Source: Pseudomonas sp. UFMG81 (GTDB lineage: Bacteria; Pseudomonadota; Gammaproteobacteria; Pseudomonadales; Pseudomonadaceae). Taken from it: a stretch of 64,000 bases of DNA. Below the pieces are notes generated by a model. That model saw only the letters and a list, made by a program, of their open reading frames with translations. It searched no databases and was not told the DNA's origin. Every line of letters begins with the position of its first letter. Within the stretch, counting starts at the first letter, position 1. The translations under genes were made by a program, and so were the position numbers. This document shows positions 9,897-20,275 of the stretch, one piece after another. Where the stretch lies: the NCBI RefSeq assembly GCF_015354575.1, contig NZ_JACAFQ010000016.1, forward strand, positions 1 through 64,000, given 5' to 3'.

Positions 9897-11198
9897 TTGT
9901 TCTTTGAGCGCCACGGTGGTGGTGAGCGAGCGCTGCTCGTTCACTTGGAAGGTCAGAACCCTGAGGCGCGCGAAGACCCGCAGGAGTTTCAGGAGCTGGC
10001 GCTGTCGGCCGGAGCCGATATCGTTTCGCTGGTAACAGTGGCGCGGCATCAGCCCACCGCCAAGTTTCTGATCGGCAGCGGCAAGGTCGAGGAGTTGCGC
10101 GACCTGGTCAAAACCGCCGAAGCCGACCTGGTGATTTTCAATCACACCCTCACGCCCAGCCAGGAACGCAACCTCGAGCGCGTCTTCGAGTGTCGCGTGC
10201 TGGACCGTACCGGGCTGATCCTCGATATCTTCGCCCAACGGGCGCGTACTCACGAAGGCAAGCTGCAGGTCGAACTGGCCCAGCTCGAGCACATGAGCAC
10301 GCGGCTGGTACGCGGCTGGACCCACCTCGAGCGGCAAAAGGGCGGTATCGGCCTGCGCGGCCCGGGTGAAACCCAGCTGGAAACCGACCGCCGTCTGCTG
10401 CGGGTTCGCCTGCGCCAGATCAAAGGCCGCCTGGAGAAGGTACGCAGCCAGCGCGAGCAGGCCCGTCGCGGGCGCAAGCGCGCGGACATCCCGTCGGTGT
10501 CGCTGGTGGGTTACACCAACGCCGGCAAATCGACGTTGTTCAATGCCCTCACGCAATCCGAGGTGTATGCGGCCGACCAGCTGTTCGCCACCCTCGACCC
10601 CACGCTGCGCCGGCTCGAACTGGCCGACCTGGGGCCGATCGTGCTGGCCGACACCGTGGGCTTCATTCGCCACCTGCCGCACAAGCTGGTCGAGGCATTT
10701 CGGGCTACGCTCGAAGAGTCGAGCAACGCCGACCTGCTGCTGCACGTGATCGACGCCCATGAGCCCGAGCGCATGGAGCAGATCGAGCAGGTGCTGGCGG
10801 TGCTCGGCGAGATTGGCGCCGAAGGCTTGCCGATCCTCGAGGTGTATAACAAACTCGACCTGCTCGAAGATGTCGAGCCGCAGATCCAGCGCGATGCCGA
10901 CGGCAAGCCGCAACGGGTCTGGGTATCGGCACGGGATGGACGCGGCCTGGAGCTGGTCGGCCAGGCGGTTGCCGAATTGCTGGGGGATGATCTGTATGTC
11001 GGAACCCTGTGCCTGGAGCAGCGCTTTGCCCGCTTGCGCGCGCAATTCTTTGCCTTGGGCGCCGTGCAGCACGAAGAGCACGATGAAGAAGGGCGCAGCC
11101 TGTTGAGTGTGCGACTGCCCAGGGTCGAGCTGAATCGCCTGGTCAGCCGCGAAGGCATGGAGCCGCAAGTGTTTGTCGAGCAACACACTTTGCAATAA
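9897..11198 (+). CDS. hflX: Ribosome-associated GTPase HflX
   Basis: HflX is a GTPase that splits stalled 70S ribosomes under stress. The N-terminal HflX domain is followed by a coiled, Arg-rich linker carrying GGIGLRGPGETQLETDRR. The G domain has GYTNAGKST (about residue 205), DTVGFI and NKLD. The product is 433 residues. The start is the rare TTG at 9897, with GTAGGAG ending seven bases earlier. It lies 18 bases after hfq, so the two are probably co-transcribed. Confidence 0.94.
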   Translation: MFFERHGGGERALLVHLEGQNPEAREDPQEFQELALSAGADIVSLVTVARHQPTAKFLIGSGKVEELRDLVKTAEADLVIFNHTLTPSQERNLERVFECRVLDRTGLILDIFAQRARTHEGKLQVELAQLEHMSTRLVRGWTHLERQKGGIGLRGPGETQLETDRRLLRVRLRQIKGRLEKVRSQREQARRGRKRADIPSVSLVGYTNAGKSTLFNALTQSEVYAADQLFATLDPTLRRLELADLGPIVLADTVGFIRHLPHKLVEAFRATLEESSNADLLLHVIDAHEPERMEQIEQVLAVLGEIGAEGLPILEVYNKLDLLEDVEPQIQRDADGKPQRVWVSARDGRGLELVGQAVAELLGDDLYVGTLCLEQRFARLRAQFFALGAVQHEEHDEEGRSLLSVRLPRVELNRLVSREGMEPQVFVEQHTLQ

Positions 11199-11294
11199 AT
11201 GCTCGTCGAGGTCGCCGGGCAGCCGTGACAGGCATTCTGTAGCATTGGACGGCGCGCCGTGGGCGCGTCTTTGCTTTATCAGATGGAGAGCGCT

Positions 11295-12479
11295 ATGGCT
11301 TGGAATGAGCCGGGTGGCAACTCGAACAACCAGGATCCCTGGGGCGGTCGTCGCGGTGGCGGCGGCGGCGGTGGCGACAAGAAAGGCCCACCGGATCTGG
11401 ACGAGGCCTTCCGCAAACTGCAGGACAGCCTGAACGGCATGTTCGGCAGCGGCAAGAAGCGCGGTGGCAATGGCGACCGCAATATCGGCAAAGGTGGCGG
11501 CCTGGGCCTGCTGGGCGTTGGCCTGGCGGTGCTGGCGGCGATCTGGCTGTACAACGCCGTGTACGTGGTGGACGAGCAGGAGCAGGCCGTGGTGCTGCGC
11601 TTCGGCAAGTACTACGAGACCGTCGGCCCCGGCTTGAATATCTATTTCCCGCCGATCGACCGCAAGTACATGGAAAACGTGACCCGCGAGCGGGCCTACA
11701 CCAAGCAGGGCCAGATGCTCACCGAAGACGAGAACATCGTCGAGGTGCCGCTGACCGTGCAGTACCGCATCAGCAACCTGCAGGACTTCGTGCTCAACGT
11801 CGACCAGCCGGAAGTCAGCCTGCAGCATGCCACCGACAGCGCCCTGCGCCACGTGGTGGGCTCCACTTCCATGGACCAGGTGCTGACCGAAGGGCGTGAA
11901 CAGATGGCCGTGGACATCCGCGAGCGTCTGCAACGTTTCCTCGACACCTACCGCACCGGTATCACCGTCACCCAGGTCAACGTACAGAGCGCGGCAGCCC
12001 CGCGTGAAGTGCAGGAAGCCTTCGACGACGTGATCCGTGCCCGTGAAGACGAGCAGCGTGCACGCAACCAGGCCGAGTCCTACGCCAATGGCGTGGTGCC
12101 TGAGGCCCGTGGCCAGGCGCAACGCATCATCGAGGACGCCAACGGCTACCGCGATGAAGTCATCGCCCGCGCCAAGGGTGAGGCCGACCGCTTCACCAAG
12201 CTGGTCGCCGAGTACCGCAAGGCGCCGGACGTCACTCGCCAGCGTCTGTACCTCGAGACCATGCAGGAAGTCTACAGCAACACCAGCAAGGTGCTGGTGA
12301 CGGCCAAGGACGGGCAGAACAACCTGCTCTACCTGCCGCTGGACAAGATGGTCGAAGGCAGCCGTGGCAACACTGCAGCGCCGGTCAGCAGCGTATCGCC
12401 GTCGGTCAATGACGCCGCCGCGCGCGCCGCGCAAGACCTGCAACAACAACCGCCGCTGCGTTCCAGGGAGAGCCGCTGA
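11295..12479 (+). CDS. hflK: FtsH-modulating membrane protein HflK
   Basis: HflK and HflC form a large SPFH-type inner-membrane complex that encloses and tunes the FtsH protease. The 394-residue protein has a Gly/Asn-rich cytosolic N-terminus (MAWNEPGGNSNNQ), one membrane helix (about residues 68-90) and a long SPFH domain with a coiled, Ala/Glu/Arg-rich periplasmic region. I chose the start at 11295, with GGAGAG at 11285-11290; upstream in-frame ATGs at 11283 and 11259 are less likely. The stop shares one base with the hflC start. Confidence 0.94.
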   Translation: MAWNEPGGNSNNQDPWGGRRGGGGGGGDKKGPPDLDEAFRKLQDSLNGMFGSGKKRGGNGDRNIGKGGGLGLLGVGLAVLAAIWLYNAVYVVDEQEQAVVLRFGKYYETVGPGLNIYFPPIDRKYMENVTRERAYTKQGQMLTEDENIVEVPLTVQYRISNLQDFVLNVDQPEVSLQHATDSALRHVVGSTSMDQVLTEGREQMAVDIRERLQRFLDTYRTGITVTQVNVQSAAAPREVQEAFDDVIRAREDEQRARNQAESYANGVVPEARGQAQRIIEDANGYRDEVIARAKGEADRFTKLVAEYRKAPDVTRQRLYLETMQEVYSNTSKVLVTAKDGQNNLLYLPLDKMVEGSRGNTAAPVSSVSPSVNDAAARAAQDLQQQPPLRSRESR

Positions 12480-13348
12480 TGAGCAATAAATCGCTGTTCG
12501 CCCTGATTGGTGCCGTGGTGCTGGCGATCGTCGCCTGGAACTGCTTCTACATCGTTTCGCAAACCGAGCGCGCGGTCTTGCTGCAGTTCGGTCGCGTGGT
12601 CAAGGCCGATGTCCAGCCTGGCCTGCATGTGAAGGTGCCGTACGTGAACCAGGTGCGCAAGTTCGACGCCCGCCTGATGACCCTCGACGCCCCGACCCAG
12701 CGTTTCCTGACGCTGGAGAAAAAAGCAGTGATGGTCGACGCCTACGCCAAGTGGCGGGTCAAGGACGCCGAGCGCTTCTATACCGCAACGTCGGGTATGA
12801 AGCAGATCGCCGACGAGCGCCTGTCGCGTCGTCTGGAAAGCGGCCTGCGTGACCAGTTCGGTAAGCGCACCCTGCACGAAGTGGTGTCGGGTGAGCGTGA
12901 CGCACTGATGGCTGACATCACCGCCTCGCTGAACCGCATGGCCAGCAAGGAGCTGGGTATCGAAGTGGTCGACGTTCGCGTCAAGGCCATCGACCTGCCC
13001 AAGGAAGTCAACCGCAGCGTGTTCGACCGCATGAGCACCGAGCGTGAACGTGAAGCCCGCGAGCACCGCGCCAAGGGTAACGAGCTGGCCGAGGGCATCC
13101 GTGCCGACGCCGATCGTCAGCGCCGCGTGTTGCTGGCCGAGGCGTATCGCGAAGCGGAAGAGACCCGCGGTGATGGCGACGCCCAGTCGGCGGCCATCTA
13201 CGCCAAGGCCTACACCCAGGACGCCGATTTCTACGCGTTCTACCGTAGCCTGCAAGCGTACCGCGAGAGCTTCTCCAGCAAGAGCGATGTGCTGGTCCTG
13301 GACCCGAAGAACGAGTTCTTCCGCTACCTGGACAAGAGCAAGCCCTGA
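12479..13348 (+). CDS. hflC: FtsH-modulating membrane protein HflC
   Basis: HflC is the partner of HflK. It has an N-terminal signal-anchor helix (about residues 6-26), then SPFH-domain sequence (FYIVSQTERAVLLQFGRVV) and a C-terminal coiled region with EREREAREHRAKGNELAEG. The product is 289 residues, standard for the family. Translation is coupled to hflK through the TGATG overlap. No small DUF2065 gene, often found after hflC in related bacteria, could be seen; the next 280 bases hold two hairpins and the hisZ leader. Confidence 0.95.
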   Translation: MSNKSLFALIGAVVLAIVAWNCFYIVSQTERAVLLQFGRVVKADVQPGLHVKVPYVNQVRKFDARLMTLDAPTQRFLTLEKKAVMVDAYAKWRVKDAERFYTATSGMKQIADERLSRRLESGLRDQFGKRTLHEVVSGERDALMADITASLNRMASKELGIEVVDVRVKAIDLPKEVNRSVFDRMSTEREREAREHRAKGNELAEGIRADADRQRRVLLAEAYREAEETRGDGDAQSAAIYAKAYTQDADFYAFYRSLQAYRESFSSKSDVLVLDPKNEFFRYLDKSKP

Positions 13349-13367
13349 TGTTGCTCTCATGACGGAA

Positions 13368-13404
13368 GCACCCCGCCCGGCAGCTAAAATGCCGGGCGGG
13401 GTGC
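13368..13404 (+). other. Perfect 15-bp palindromic hairpin after hflC
   Basis: GCACCCCGCCCGGCA at 13368-13382 and its exact complement at 13390-13404 form a very stable stem with a seven-base loop. There is no T-run after it, so it is not a canonical intrinsic terminator. It may protect the 3' end of the hflKC mRNA. Confidence 0.6.
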
Positions 13405-13435
13405 ATCCTGAATGAAAAGGGGTGTATGATGCGGC

Positions 13436-13459
13436 AGCCGGGAAATTCCCGGCTTTTTT
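13436..13459 (+). terminator. Intrinsic terminator after hflC
   Basis: AGCCGGG and CCCGGCT form a seven-base-pair stem, extendable by the AA/TT around it, directly followed by six Ts at 13454-13459. It probably ends the upstream hflKC transcript. hisZ then needs its own promoter in 13460-13628, where I could not identify one with confidence. Confidence 0.8.
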
Positions 13460-13628
13460 GCGTCTGCAAGGTTGATTGGCCGGTCAAAGGCCTCGGCGCA
13501 AGGTATTCGAGGGTGTTGGTAACGGTGGCTGCGCTGGGTTCGGTCCTGCCCGCTGCTGTCCGCCAGGGCCCGTTTCACACAAGGCTCGCCCGCAGGGTGG
13601 CCGCCCGGACCAAAGGGGAAATGGCGTA

Positions 13629-14816
13629 ATGGCAACGGTAGACCGCTGGCTCCTGCCAGATGGCATCGAGGAAGTACTGCCACCTGAGGCTGCGCGCATC
13701 GAGATCGCGCGTCGGCAGGTGTTGGACCTGTTCCAGAGCTGGGGTTACGAGCTGGTGGTCACCCCCCATATCGAGTACCTGGAGTCGCTGCTCACCGGTG
13801 CCGGCGCGGACCTGGACCAGCGCACCTTCAAGGTCGTCGACCCGCAGTCCGGTCGCCTGATGGGCTTCCGTGCCGACTTCACCCCGCAGGTGGCGCGTAT
13901 CGACGCCCACACCCTGCGCCGCGAAGGCCCGAGCCGCCTGTGCTACGCCGGTAGCGTGCTGCACGCTCAGCCGCGTGCCCTGTCCACCTCGCGCAGCCCG
14001 ATCCAGCTGGGCGCCGAGCTGTACGGCGACGCCAGCCCCACCAGCGATGTCGAAGTCATCAGCCTGATGCTCGCCACGCTGCAACTGACCGACGTGGCGG
14101 ATGTGCACATGGACCTCGGCCATGTCGGCATCTACCGCGGCCTGGCGCGCGCCGCCAACCTGTCGGGCGATGTCGAGCAGCAGCTGTTCGACGCCCTGCA
14201 GCGCAAGGCGGTCGATGAAGTGCAGGCGCTGACCGCCAACCTGCCGCAAGACCTCGGCAACATGCTGCGCGCCCTGTGCGAGCTGTGCGGTGGCCGCGAA
14301 GTGCTGGCCGAAGCCCGCGTGCGCCTGGGCCGTGCCCCGGCCAGCGTGCTGGCGGCGCTGGACGACCTGTTGGCGATCGCCGATCGCCTGGCCTCGCGCT
14401 ACCCGGACCTGCCGTTGTACTTCGACCTTGGCGAGCTGCGCGGCTACCACTACCACACCGGCGTGGTGTTCGCCGTATTCGTGCCGGGCGAGGGTCAATC
14501 GATCGCCCAGGGCGGGCGTTACGACGACATCGGCGCTGATTTCGGCCGGGCCCGCCCGGCCACTGGTTTCTCCACGGATTTGAAGACCCTGGTCACACTG
14601 GGGCGAGCGGAGGTCGTACTCCCGGCTGGCGGCATCTGGATGCCCGACAGCGGTGATGCGGCCCTCTGGCAGCAGGTCTGCCAGTTGCGCAACGAGGGCC
14701 AGCGTGTGGTCCAGGCTCTGCCTGGCCAGCCGCTGAGTGCTGCTCTCGAGGCGGATTGTGATCGGCAATTGATTCAGCAAGACGGGCGCTGGCAGGTTCT
14801 GCCGCTGACCCATTGA
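13629..14816 (+). CDS. hisZ: ATP phosphoribosyltransferase regulatory subunit HisZ
   Basis: HisZ resembles class II histidyl-tRNA synthetase but has no aminoacylation role. It pairs with the short-form HisG to make an active, histidine-regulated ATP phosphoribosyltransferase. Visible parts are the motif-1-like [31 protein letters not shown], and the C-terminal [20 protein letters not shown]. The 395-residue length lacks the HisRS anticodon domain. I chose the ATG at 13629 ([10 protein letters not shown]) with AAAGGGGAA upstream; an open frame back to 13476 runs through non-conserved sequence. purA follows after 56 bases. Confidence 0.93.
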   Translation: MATVDRWLLPDGIEEVLPPEAARIEIARRQVLDLFQSWGYELVVTPHIEYLESLLTGAGADLDQRTFKVVDPQSGRLMGFRADFTPQVARIDAHTLRREGPSRLCYAGSVLHAQPRALSTSRSPIQLGAELYGDASPTSDVEVISLMLATLQLTDVADVHMDLGHVGIYRGLARAANLSGDVEQQLFDALQRKAVDEVQALTANLPQDLGNMLRALCELCGGREVLAEARVRLGRAPASVLAALDDLLAIADRLASRYPDLPLYFDLGELRGYHYHTGVVFAVFVPGEGQSIAQGGRYDDIGADFGRARPATGFSTDLKTLVTLGRAEVVLPAGGIWMPDSGDAALWQQVCQLRNEGQRVVQALPGQPLSAALEADCDRQLIQQDGRWQVLPLTH

Positions 14817-14857
14817 GATTCTTCGCCGGCGATGGGCCGGCAACCAAGTTTGCGTGA

Positions 14858-16165
<1,308 letters not shown>

Positions 16166-16185
16166 TTAGCGTTCCCCGCTGATCG

Positions 16186-16219
16186 AACGCCGCGCCTCTG
16201 CAAAGAGACGCGGCGTTTT
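16186..16219 (+). terminator. Intrinsic terminator after purA
   Basis: A 13-14 base-pair stem with one C-A mismatch (AACGCCGCGCCTCT against AGAGACGCGGCGTT), a four-base loop and a T-run at 16216-16219 follows the purA stop by about 20 bases. Confidence 0.85.
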
Positions 16220-16253
16220 CATTTCTACCGACCAATCTGCGCGCCCCCACCGC

Positions 16254-16332
16254 CAGCAAGCCGGCTCCCACAGGTTGCTGACATGTCTAGGTCAACACCG
16301 CACCCGTAGGAGCCGGCTTGCCGGCGAAGAGG
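16254..16332. repeat. REP pair, inverted (type C, GCCGGC stem)
   Basis: GCAAGCCGGCTCCCACA and its facing copy GTAGGAGCCGGCTTGCCGGC lie in the 311-base gap between purA and the chemoreceptor gene. The rest of that gap (16333-16476) shows no clear promoter or further gene. Confidence 0.75.
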
Positions 16333-16476
16333 CCGGTTCAGACCCCAAATGCAGATTTCCCTTACCCGCCTCTGCAAATTGGCGTTTATACCTCCTGCGC
16401 CAGGCACAACCCTTGCTGTAAGAAGTTTCCGTAGATGCCATCAAAGTAATGGCGCCAGAAACACGAGGGTTACAAC

Positions 16477-18411
16477 GTGTCTGCCATCCTTTCACTGTTA
16501 CGAAGCCGCCTGTTGCGGCCTGTGTTTGTTGCGCTTGGTATCGCTCTTCTGGTGCAGGTGCTGGTCGCCGTTGCACTGACACGGAGCACGGTCACCGCCC
16601 TGGAGGCCGATTTGGGGGTGCGCCTGGGCAATGACAGCCGAAAACTGGCTGGCGAACTGGAACAAGCCGGGCAGGATGTCCGGGCCGGGCTCGACAGCCT
16701 TTCGGCCAGCACTCGCCAACGTTTGAGCGCGGGCCTGTCCAGCCGCCTGCAGGATGAACAGCAGCAGCTGCGCGCTACCCTGGAAGAGAACCTTCGAGAC
16801 TCGGCCCATGACATGGCCGACCTGCTGGCCTCGGTGGCACCGCGTGCCATCTGGGACAACGATGTCCCGATGCTGTCGGACTTCGCCCGCCGTGCGCAGC
16901 GCAACCCCAACGTACTGTTCGTGATCTACGACGATGCCCAAGGCCAGCACCTGACGCGCTACCTCAACCGACAGAACCCGATCAACCAGTCGCTGATGGA
17001 CAAGGGCCAGGGCGAGCGGGCGCTGGACAAGGTATTGGATGCCGCGCGCAAGGACCCGTCGGTGTACTTCGTCGAAGCGTCCATCAGCCCCAATGGTGCC
17101 GAGATCGGCAAGGTGCTGATGGGGGTGTCCACCGCAGGCATCGATCAGGAGCTCAAGGCCCTCGACCAGCGCTTCGCCGCTCTGATTGCCAGTGGCGAGC
17201 AGTTGGTGGGCGACAGCCTCGGGGCTGCCGCCGCCGACAGCGGCAAGGCCCTGCGTGCACGGCTGGAGACCGCGCAGAACAGCGCCACGGCGATGCAGGC
17301 CAATACCGCGCAAACCGTGCGCGATGCCGCTGCCGAGCTGCGCTGGCGCATCGGCCTGGGCCTGGTGCTGGTCGGCCTGGGTGTGTTGTTGGTGGTGGCC
17401 GTGGTACTTGGGCGCCGGGTGCTCAGCAAGCTGCGCCTGTTGATAACCGCGCTCAACGACCTGGCGGCGGGTGAGGGCGATCTGACCAAACGGGTGAAAC
17501 TCGACAGCCGGGACGAAATCGGTGACATGGCCTCGGCAGTCAATCGCTTCGTCGACAAGCTGCAACCCATCGTCCGCGAAGCGGGCGAGGTGGCCCAGCG
17601 CACGGGCGTGGAAATCGACAGCATGGCCCAGCGCAACGCCGGTGCCGATGCCGCGGCGGCCTTGCAGCGCGACGAAGTGGCGGCCAGCCTGCGCGACCTG
17701 TCGAGCATGGCCGACGAAGCCCAGGCCGAAAGCCACGCCATGCAGGCGGCGTTGCAGCAGGTAGTGGACATCCGTCAGGCCACCGACGAGAACAGCCGCG
17801 CCTCCACCCAGCTGGCGCGCTTGATTGAAAACCTGGCAGGTGAGGTCGAGACAGGCTCCCAGGTGATCGAGCGGTTGGCCAAGCAGAGCGAGCAGATCGA
17901 GGTGGTGCTCACGGTGATCCATGGTATCGCCGAGCAGACCAATCTGCTGGCGCTCAATGCCGCCATCGAGGCGGCCCGGGCTGGCGAGACCGGGCGTGGT
18001 TTCGCCGTGGTGGCTGACGAGGTGCGGGCGCTGGCGAGCAAGACGCAGAGCTCGACCGGGGATATCCAGTCGCATATTGCCGCCCTGCAACAGGGCGCCA
18101 AGGAGGCAGTGGCGACCATCGGCCAGGCCGGGCGTCAGGCCAGTGAAGGCTTGCTGGTGCTGCGCGACAACGAGCGGCGCCAGCAGTCGGTGCAGGCAGC
18201 GGTAGAGCAGGTGCACGCTGCCATTGGCCTGGCTACCCGTGCGGCGGAGCAGCAAGCCAACGGTGCGCAAGCGGTGCGTGGGCGGGTGGAGAATATCCAT
18301 GCCCAGGCCGAGCGTTCGGCCGAAGTGGTGATGCAGACCACGGCCAGCAGCAAGGTGCTGGACGACCTGGCGGCGCAGTTGCGCGCAAGTTTGGGGCAGT
18401 TCCGGGCGTAA
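16477..18411 (+). CDS. Methyl-accepting chemotaxis protein
   Basis: This is a 644-residue transmembrane chemoreceptor. It has a first membrane helix (about residues 13-35), a periplasmic sensor of about 255 residues rich in Ala/Leu/Gln helices, a second helix (about 291-313), a HAMP region ([20 protein letters not shown]) and a cytoplasmic signalling domain. The signalling tip [19 protein letters not shown] is at about 485. No ligand-binding Cache motif was obvious, so the ligand is unknown. No C-terminal CheR pentapeptide is present. The start is GTG at 16477, preceded by GAGGG. It is a stand-alone receptor with no other chemotaxis gene nearby. Confidence 0.93.
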   Translation: MSAILSLLRSRLLRPVFVALGIALLVQVLVAVALTRSTVTALEADLGVRLGNDSRKLAGELEQAGQDVRAGLDSLSASTRQRLSAGLSSRLQDEQQQLRATLEENLRDSAHDMADLLASVAPRAIWDNDVPMLSDFARRAQRNPNVLFVIYDDAQGQHLTRYLNRQNPINQSLMDKGQGERALDKVLDAARKDPSVYFVEASISPNGAEIGKVLMGVSTAGIDQELKALDQRFAALIASGEQLVGDSLGAAAADSGKALRARLETAQNSATAMQANTAQTVRDAAAELRWRIGLGLVLVGLGVLLVVAVVLGRRVLSKLRLLITALNDLAAGEGDLTKRVKLDSRDEIGDMASAVNRFVDKLQPIVREAGEVAQRTGVEIDSMAQRNAGADAAAALQRDEVAASLRDLSSMADEAQAESHAMQAALQQVVDIRQATDENSRASTQLARLIENLAGEVETGSQVIERLAKQSEQIEVVLTVIHGIAEQTNLLALNAAIEAARAGETGRGFAVVADEVRALASKTQSSTGDIQSHIAALQQGAKEAVATIGQAGRQASEGLLVLRDNERRQQSVQAAVEQVHAAIGLATRAAEQQANGAQAVRGRVENIHAQAERSAEVVMQTTASSKVLDDLAAQLRASLGQFRA

Positions 18412-18426
18412 GGCATGTTATTGACT

Positions 18427-18641
18427 GGTTCGCCGGCAAGCCGGCTCCTACACGGAGGGCGCCGGCAAACCGGTTGGCTTTCGTAGGAGATTCCCCAGCC
18501 CTACGGGCTGCGCTGTCGCGCAGGGAACATTGCCAGCACCCGCACCGCGATCCCCTGTGGGAGCGGCTTTAGCCGCGAAGCAGGCGACGCGGTGGATGGC
18601 ACCGGCTCTGCCGGTGTTCGCGGCTAAAGCCGCTCCCACAG
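18427..18641. repeat. REP cluster (one type C copy, one decayed copy, one type D pair)
   Basis: A type C copy (18429-18453) and a decayed remnant up to about 18490 are followed by an inverted pair with a different perfect stem, GCGGCTTTAGCCGC (18556-18580 and 18617-18641). This fills the gap between the convergent chemoreceptor and permease genes. Confidence 0.75.
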
Positions 18642-18709
18642 CGACCTCGTCGAATCAGAGACTTACGATTTGTTCCATGAGAGCCGGCTTGCCGGCGAAC
18701 AGGATCTGC

Positions 18710-20275
18710 TCAGGCCTTGTTCAGATACATCCGCGTGGTCAGCAGATACACCGGCAACCCCGACACCACGATCAACAGCGCCGCATAAGGCGCTGCCGCC
18801 GCGAACTCGACGTTGGCGGTATGCGCCCACACCTCGGTCGCCAGCGTGGTCATCCCGGTCGGGCTGAGCAGCAGGGTAGCTGTCAGCTCCTTCATGGCAT
18901 CCAGGAACACCAGGGCGAACGCCGCCGCCATGGCCGGGAAGATGATCGGCAGGGTGACCCGGCAGAATGCCGCGAAGCTGCTAGCACCCAGCGTACGCGC
19001 GGCTTCTTCGAGCGTCGGCGAGGCCTTGTTCAGCGCCGTGCGCACCGGCGACTGGGCCAGCGGCAGGAACAGCAGCGCATAGGCCAGGATCAGCAGCGCG
19101 GTGGTCTGATACAGCGCCGGCACGTAATGCAGGGCGAAGAACACCAGGGTCAGCGCGATCACCAGGCCCGGCAGGGCATGCAGCAGGTAGGGCAGGCGCT
19201 CGGCCCAGATCGCCAGGCGCCCCTTGTAGCGCACCACCAGGAAGCTGATCGGCAGCGCCAGCAGCACACAGAAGCCAGCGCCGCCCAGCGACACCGACAG
19301 CGAGGTGAGCAGGGCCTTGCCGATGGCCGCCACTGGGAAGGCCGCCGACGAACCCACGCTGAGCCAGTACCCGAGCATCGCCAGCGGGATGCCGCTGCCC
19401 AGCACTGCCAGGGCCAGGCAGAACAACTGCCCCAACGGCATCCAGGCTTTGAGCTGCACCGGCTGCGCGCGGCGCGCCACGCCCTGGCCGATTCGCACAT
19501 GACGGGCCTTGCCGCGCACTCGCAGCTCCAGCCACAGCATCATCAGGCACAGCGCCAGCAGCACCGCCGAAAGCATGGCGGCGTTGGCATTGCTGAACTC
19601 CAGCTCGAACTGCTGGTAGATCGCCGTGGTGAAGGTCTGCAGCCCGAGGATCGACAGGGCACCGAACTCCACCAGCATGTGCAGGGCGATCAGCAGCCCG
19701 CCGCCGAGCATCGACGGCCACAACAGGGGCAGGGTGATCTTGCCGAACACGCCCCAGCGGCTGCAGCCCAGGGTGCGCGCCGATTCTTCCAGGGCGGTGT
19801 CGAGATTGCGCAAGGTGGCGGCCACCGGCAGGAACACCAGCGGGTACTTGGACAGCGCCATCACCAGGATCGCCCCGCCCAGCCCTTCGAAGTCCGAGCT
19901 CAGCGACACCCAGGTGAAGCTGCTGACGAACGACGGCACGGCGAACGGCAAGCACAGCACCACGCCCCACAGGCGCCGACCTGGCAGGTCGCTGCGCTCC
20001 AGCAGCCAGGCCAGGGCTACGCCGACCACCAGGCAAAGCACGGTGACACCGGCCATCAGCAGCAGGGTGTTGCGCAGCAGCCCCCAAACGAACGGGCGCC
20101 ACAGCAGGCGCAAGGCTTCATGCCAGCCGGCTTCCCAGGCCTTGAGCCCGACATACAGCAGCGGCAACAGGCTCATCGCCACCAGGAACAGCACCGGCAG
20201 CACCACCCAGATGGACGGGCGCCTGCGCTTGGGCACGAAGCGCGACAAGGCGGGGGAGGGCAGGGCGGCGGTCAT
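18710..20275 (-). CDS. Ferric-iron ABC transporter permease (FbpB/HitB/SfuB type)
   Basis: The product is a 521-residue inner-membrane permease with about 12 helices, made of two fused BPD-type permease domains. Each half has its own EAA loop: ALEESARTLGCSRWGVFGKI in the first half and LEEAARTLGASSFAAFCRV in the second, the docking sites for an ATPase. This fused layout is typical of FbpB-type iron permeases. The start codon shares one base with the stop of the binding-protein gene, so the two are translationally coupled. No ATPase gene is adjacent; the permease must borrow one encoded elsewhere. Substrate is inferred from the binding protein. Confidence 0.9.
   Translation of the reverse strand: MTAALPSPALSRFVPKRRRPSIWVVLPVLFLVAMSLLPLLYVGLKAWEAGWHEALRLLWRPFVWGLLRNTLLLMAGVTVLCLVVGVALAWLLERSDLPGRRLWGVVLCLPFAVPSFVSSFTWVSLSSDFEGLGGAILVMALSKYPLVFLPVAATLRNLDTALEESARTLGCSRWGVFGKITLPLLWPSMLGGGLLIALHMLVEFGALSILGLQTFTTAIYQQFELEFSNANAAMLSAVLLALCLMMLWLELRVRGKARHVRIGQGVARRAQPVQLKAWMPLGQLFCLALAVLGSGIPLAMLGYWLSVGSSAAFPVAAIGKALLTSLSVSLGGAGFCVLLALPISFLVVRYKGRLAIWAERLPYLLHALPGLVIALTLVFFALHYVPALYQTTALLILAYALLFLPLAQSPVRTALNKASPTLEEAARTLGASSFAAFCRVTLPIIFPAMAAAFALVFLDAMKELTATLLLSPTGMTTLATEVWAHTANVEFAAAAPYAALLIVVSGLPVYLLTTRMYLNKA

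Noticed and set aside
9636-12449. A 937-residue open frame on the minus strand
   Set aside because: It is the antisense shadow of hfq-hflX-hflK, with low-complexity His/Leu/Val composition and no ribosome site; high GC keeps reverse frames open.
13426-13629. A 67-codon ORF between hflC and hisZ
   Set aside because: It runs through the terminator hairpin and has no similarity to DUF2065 or any family I know.
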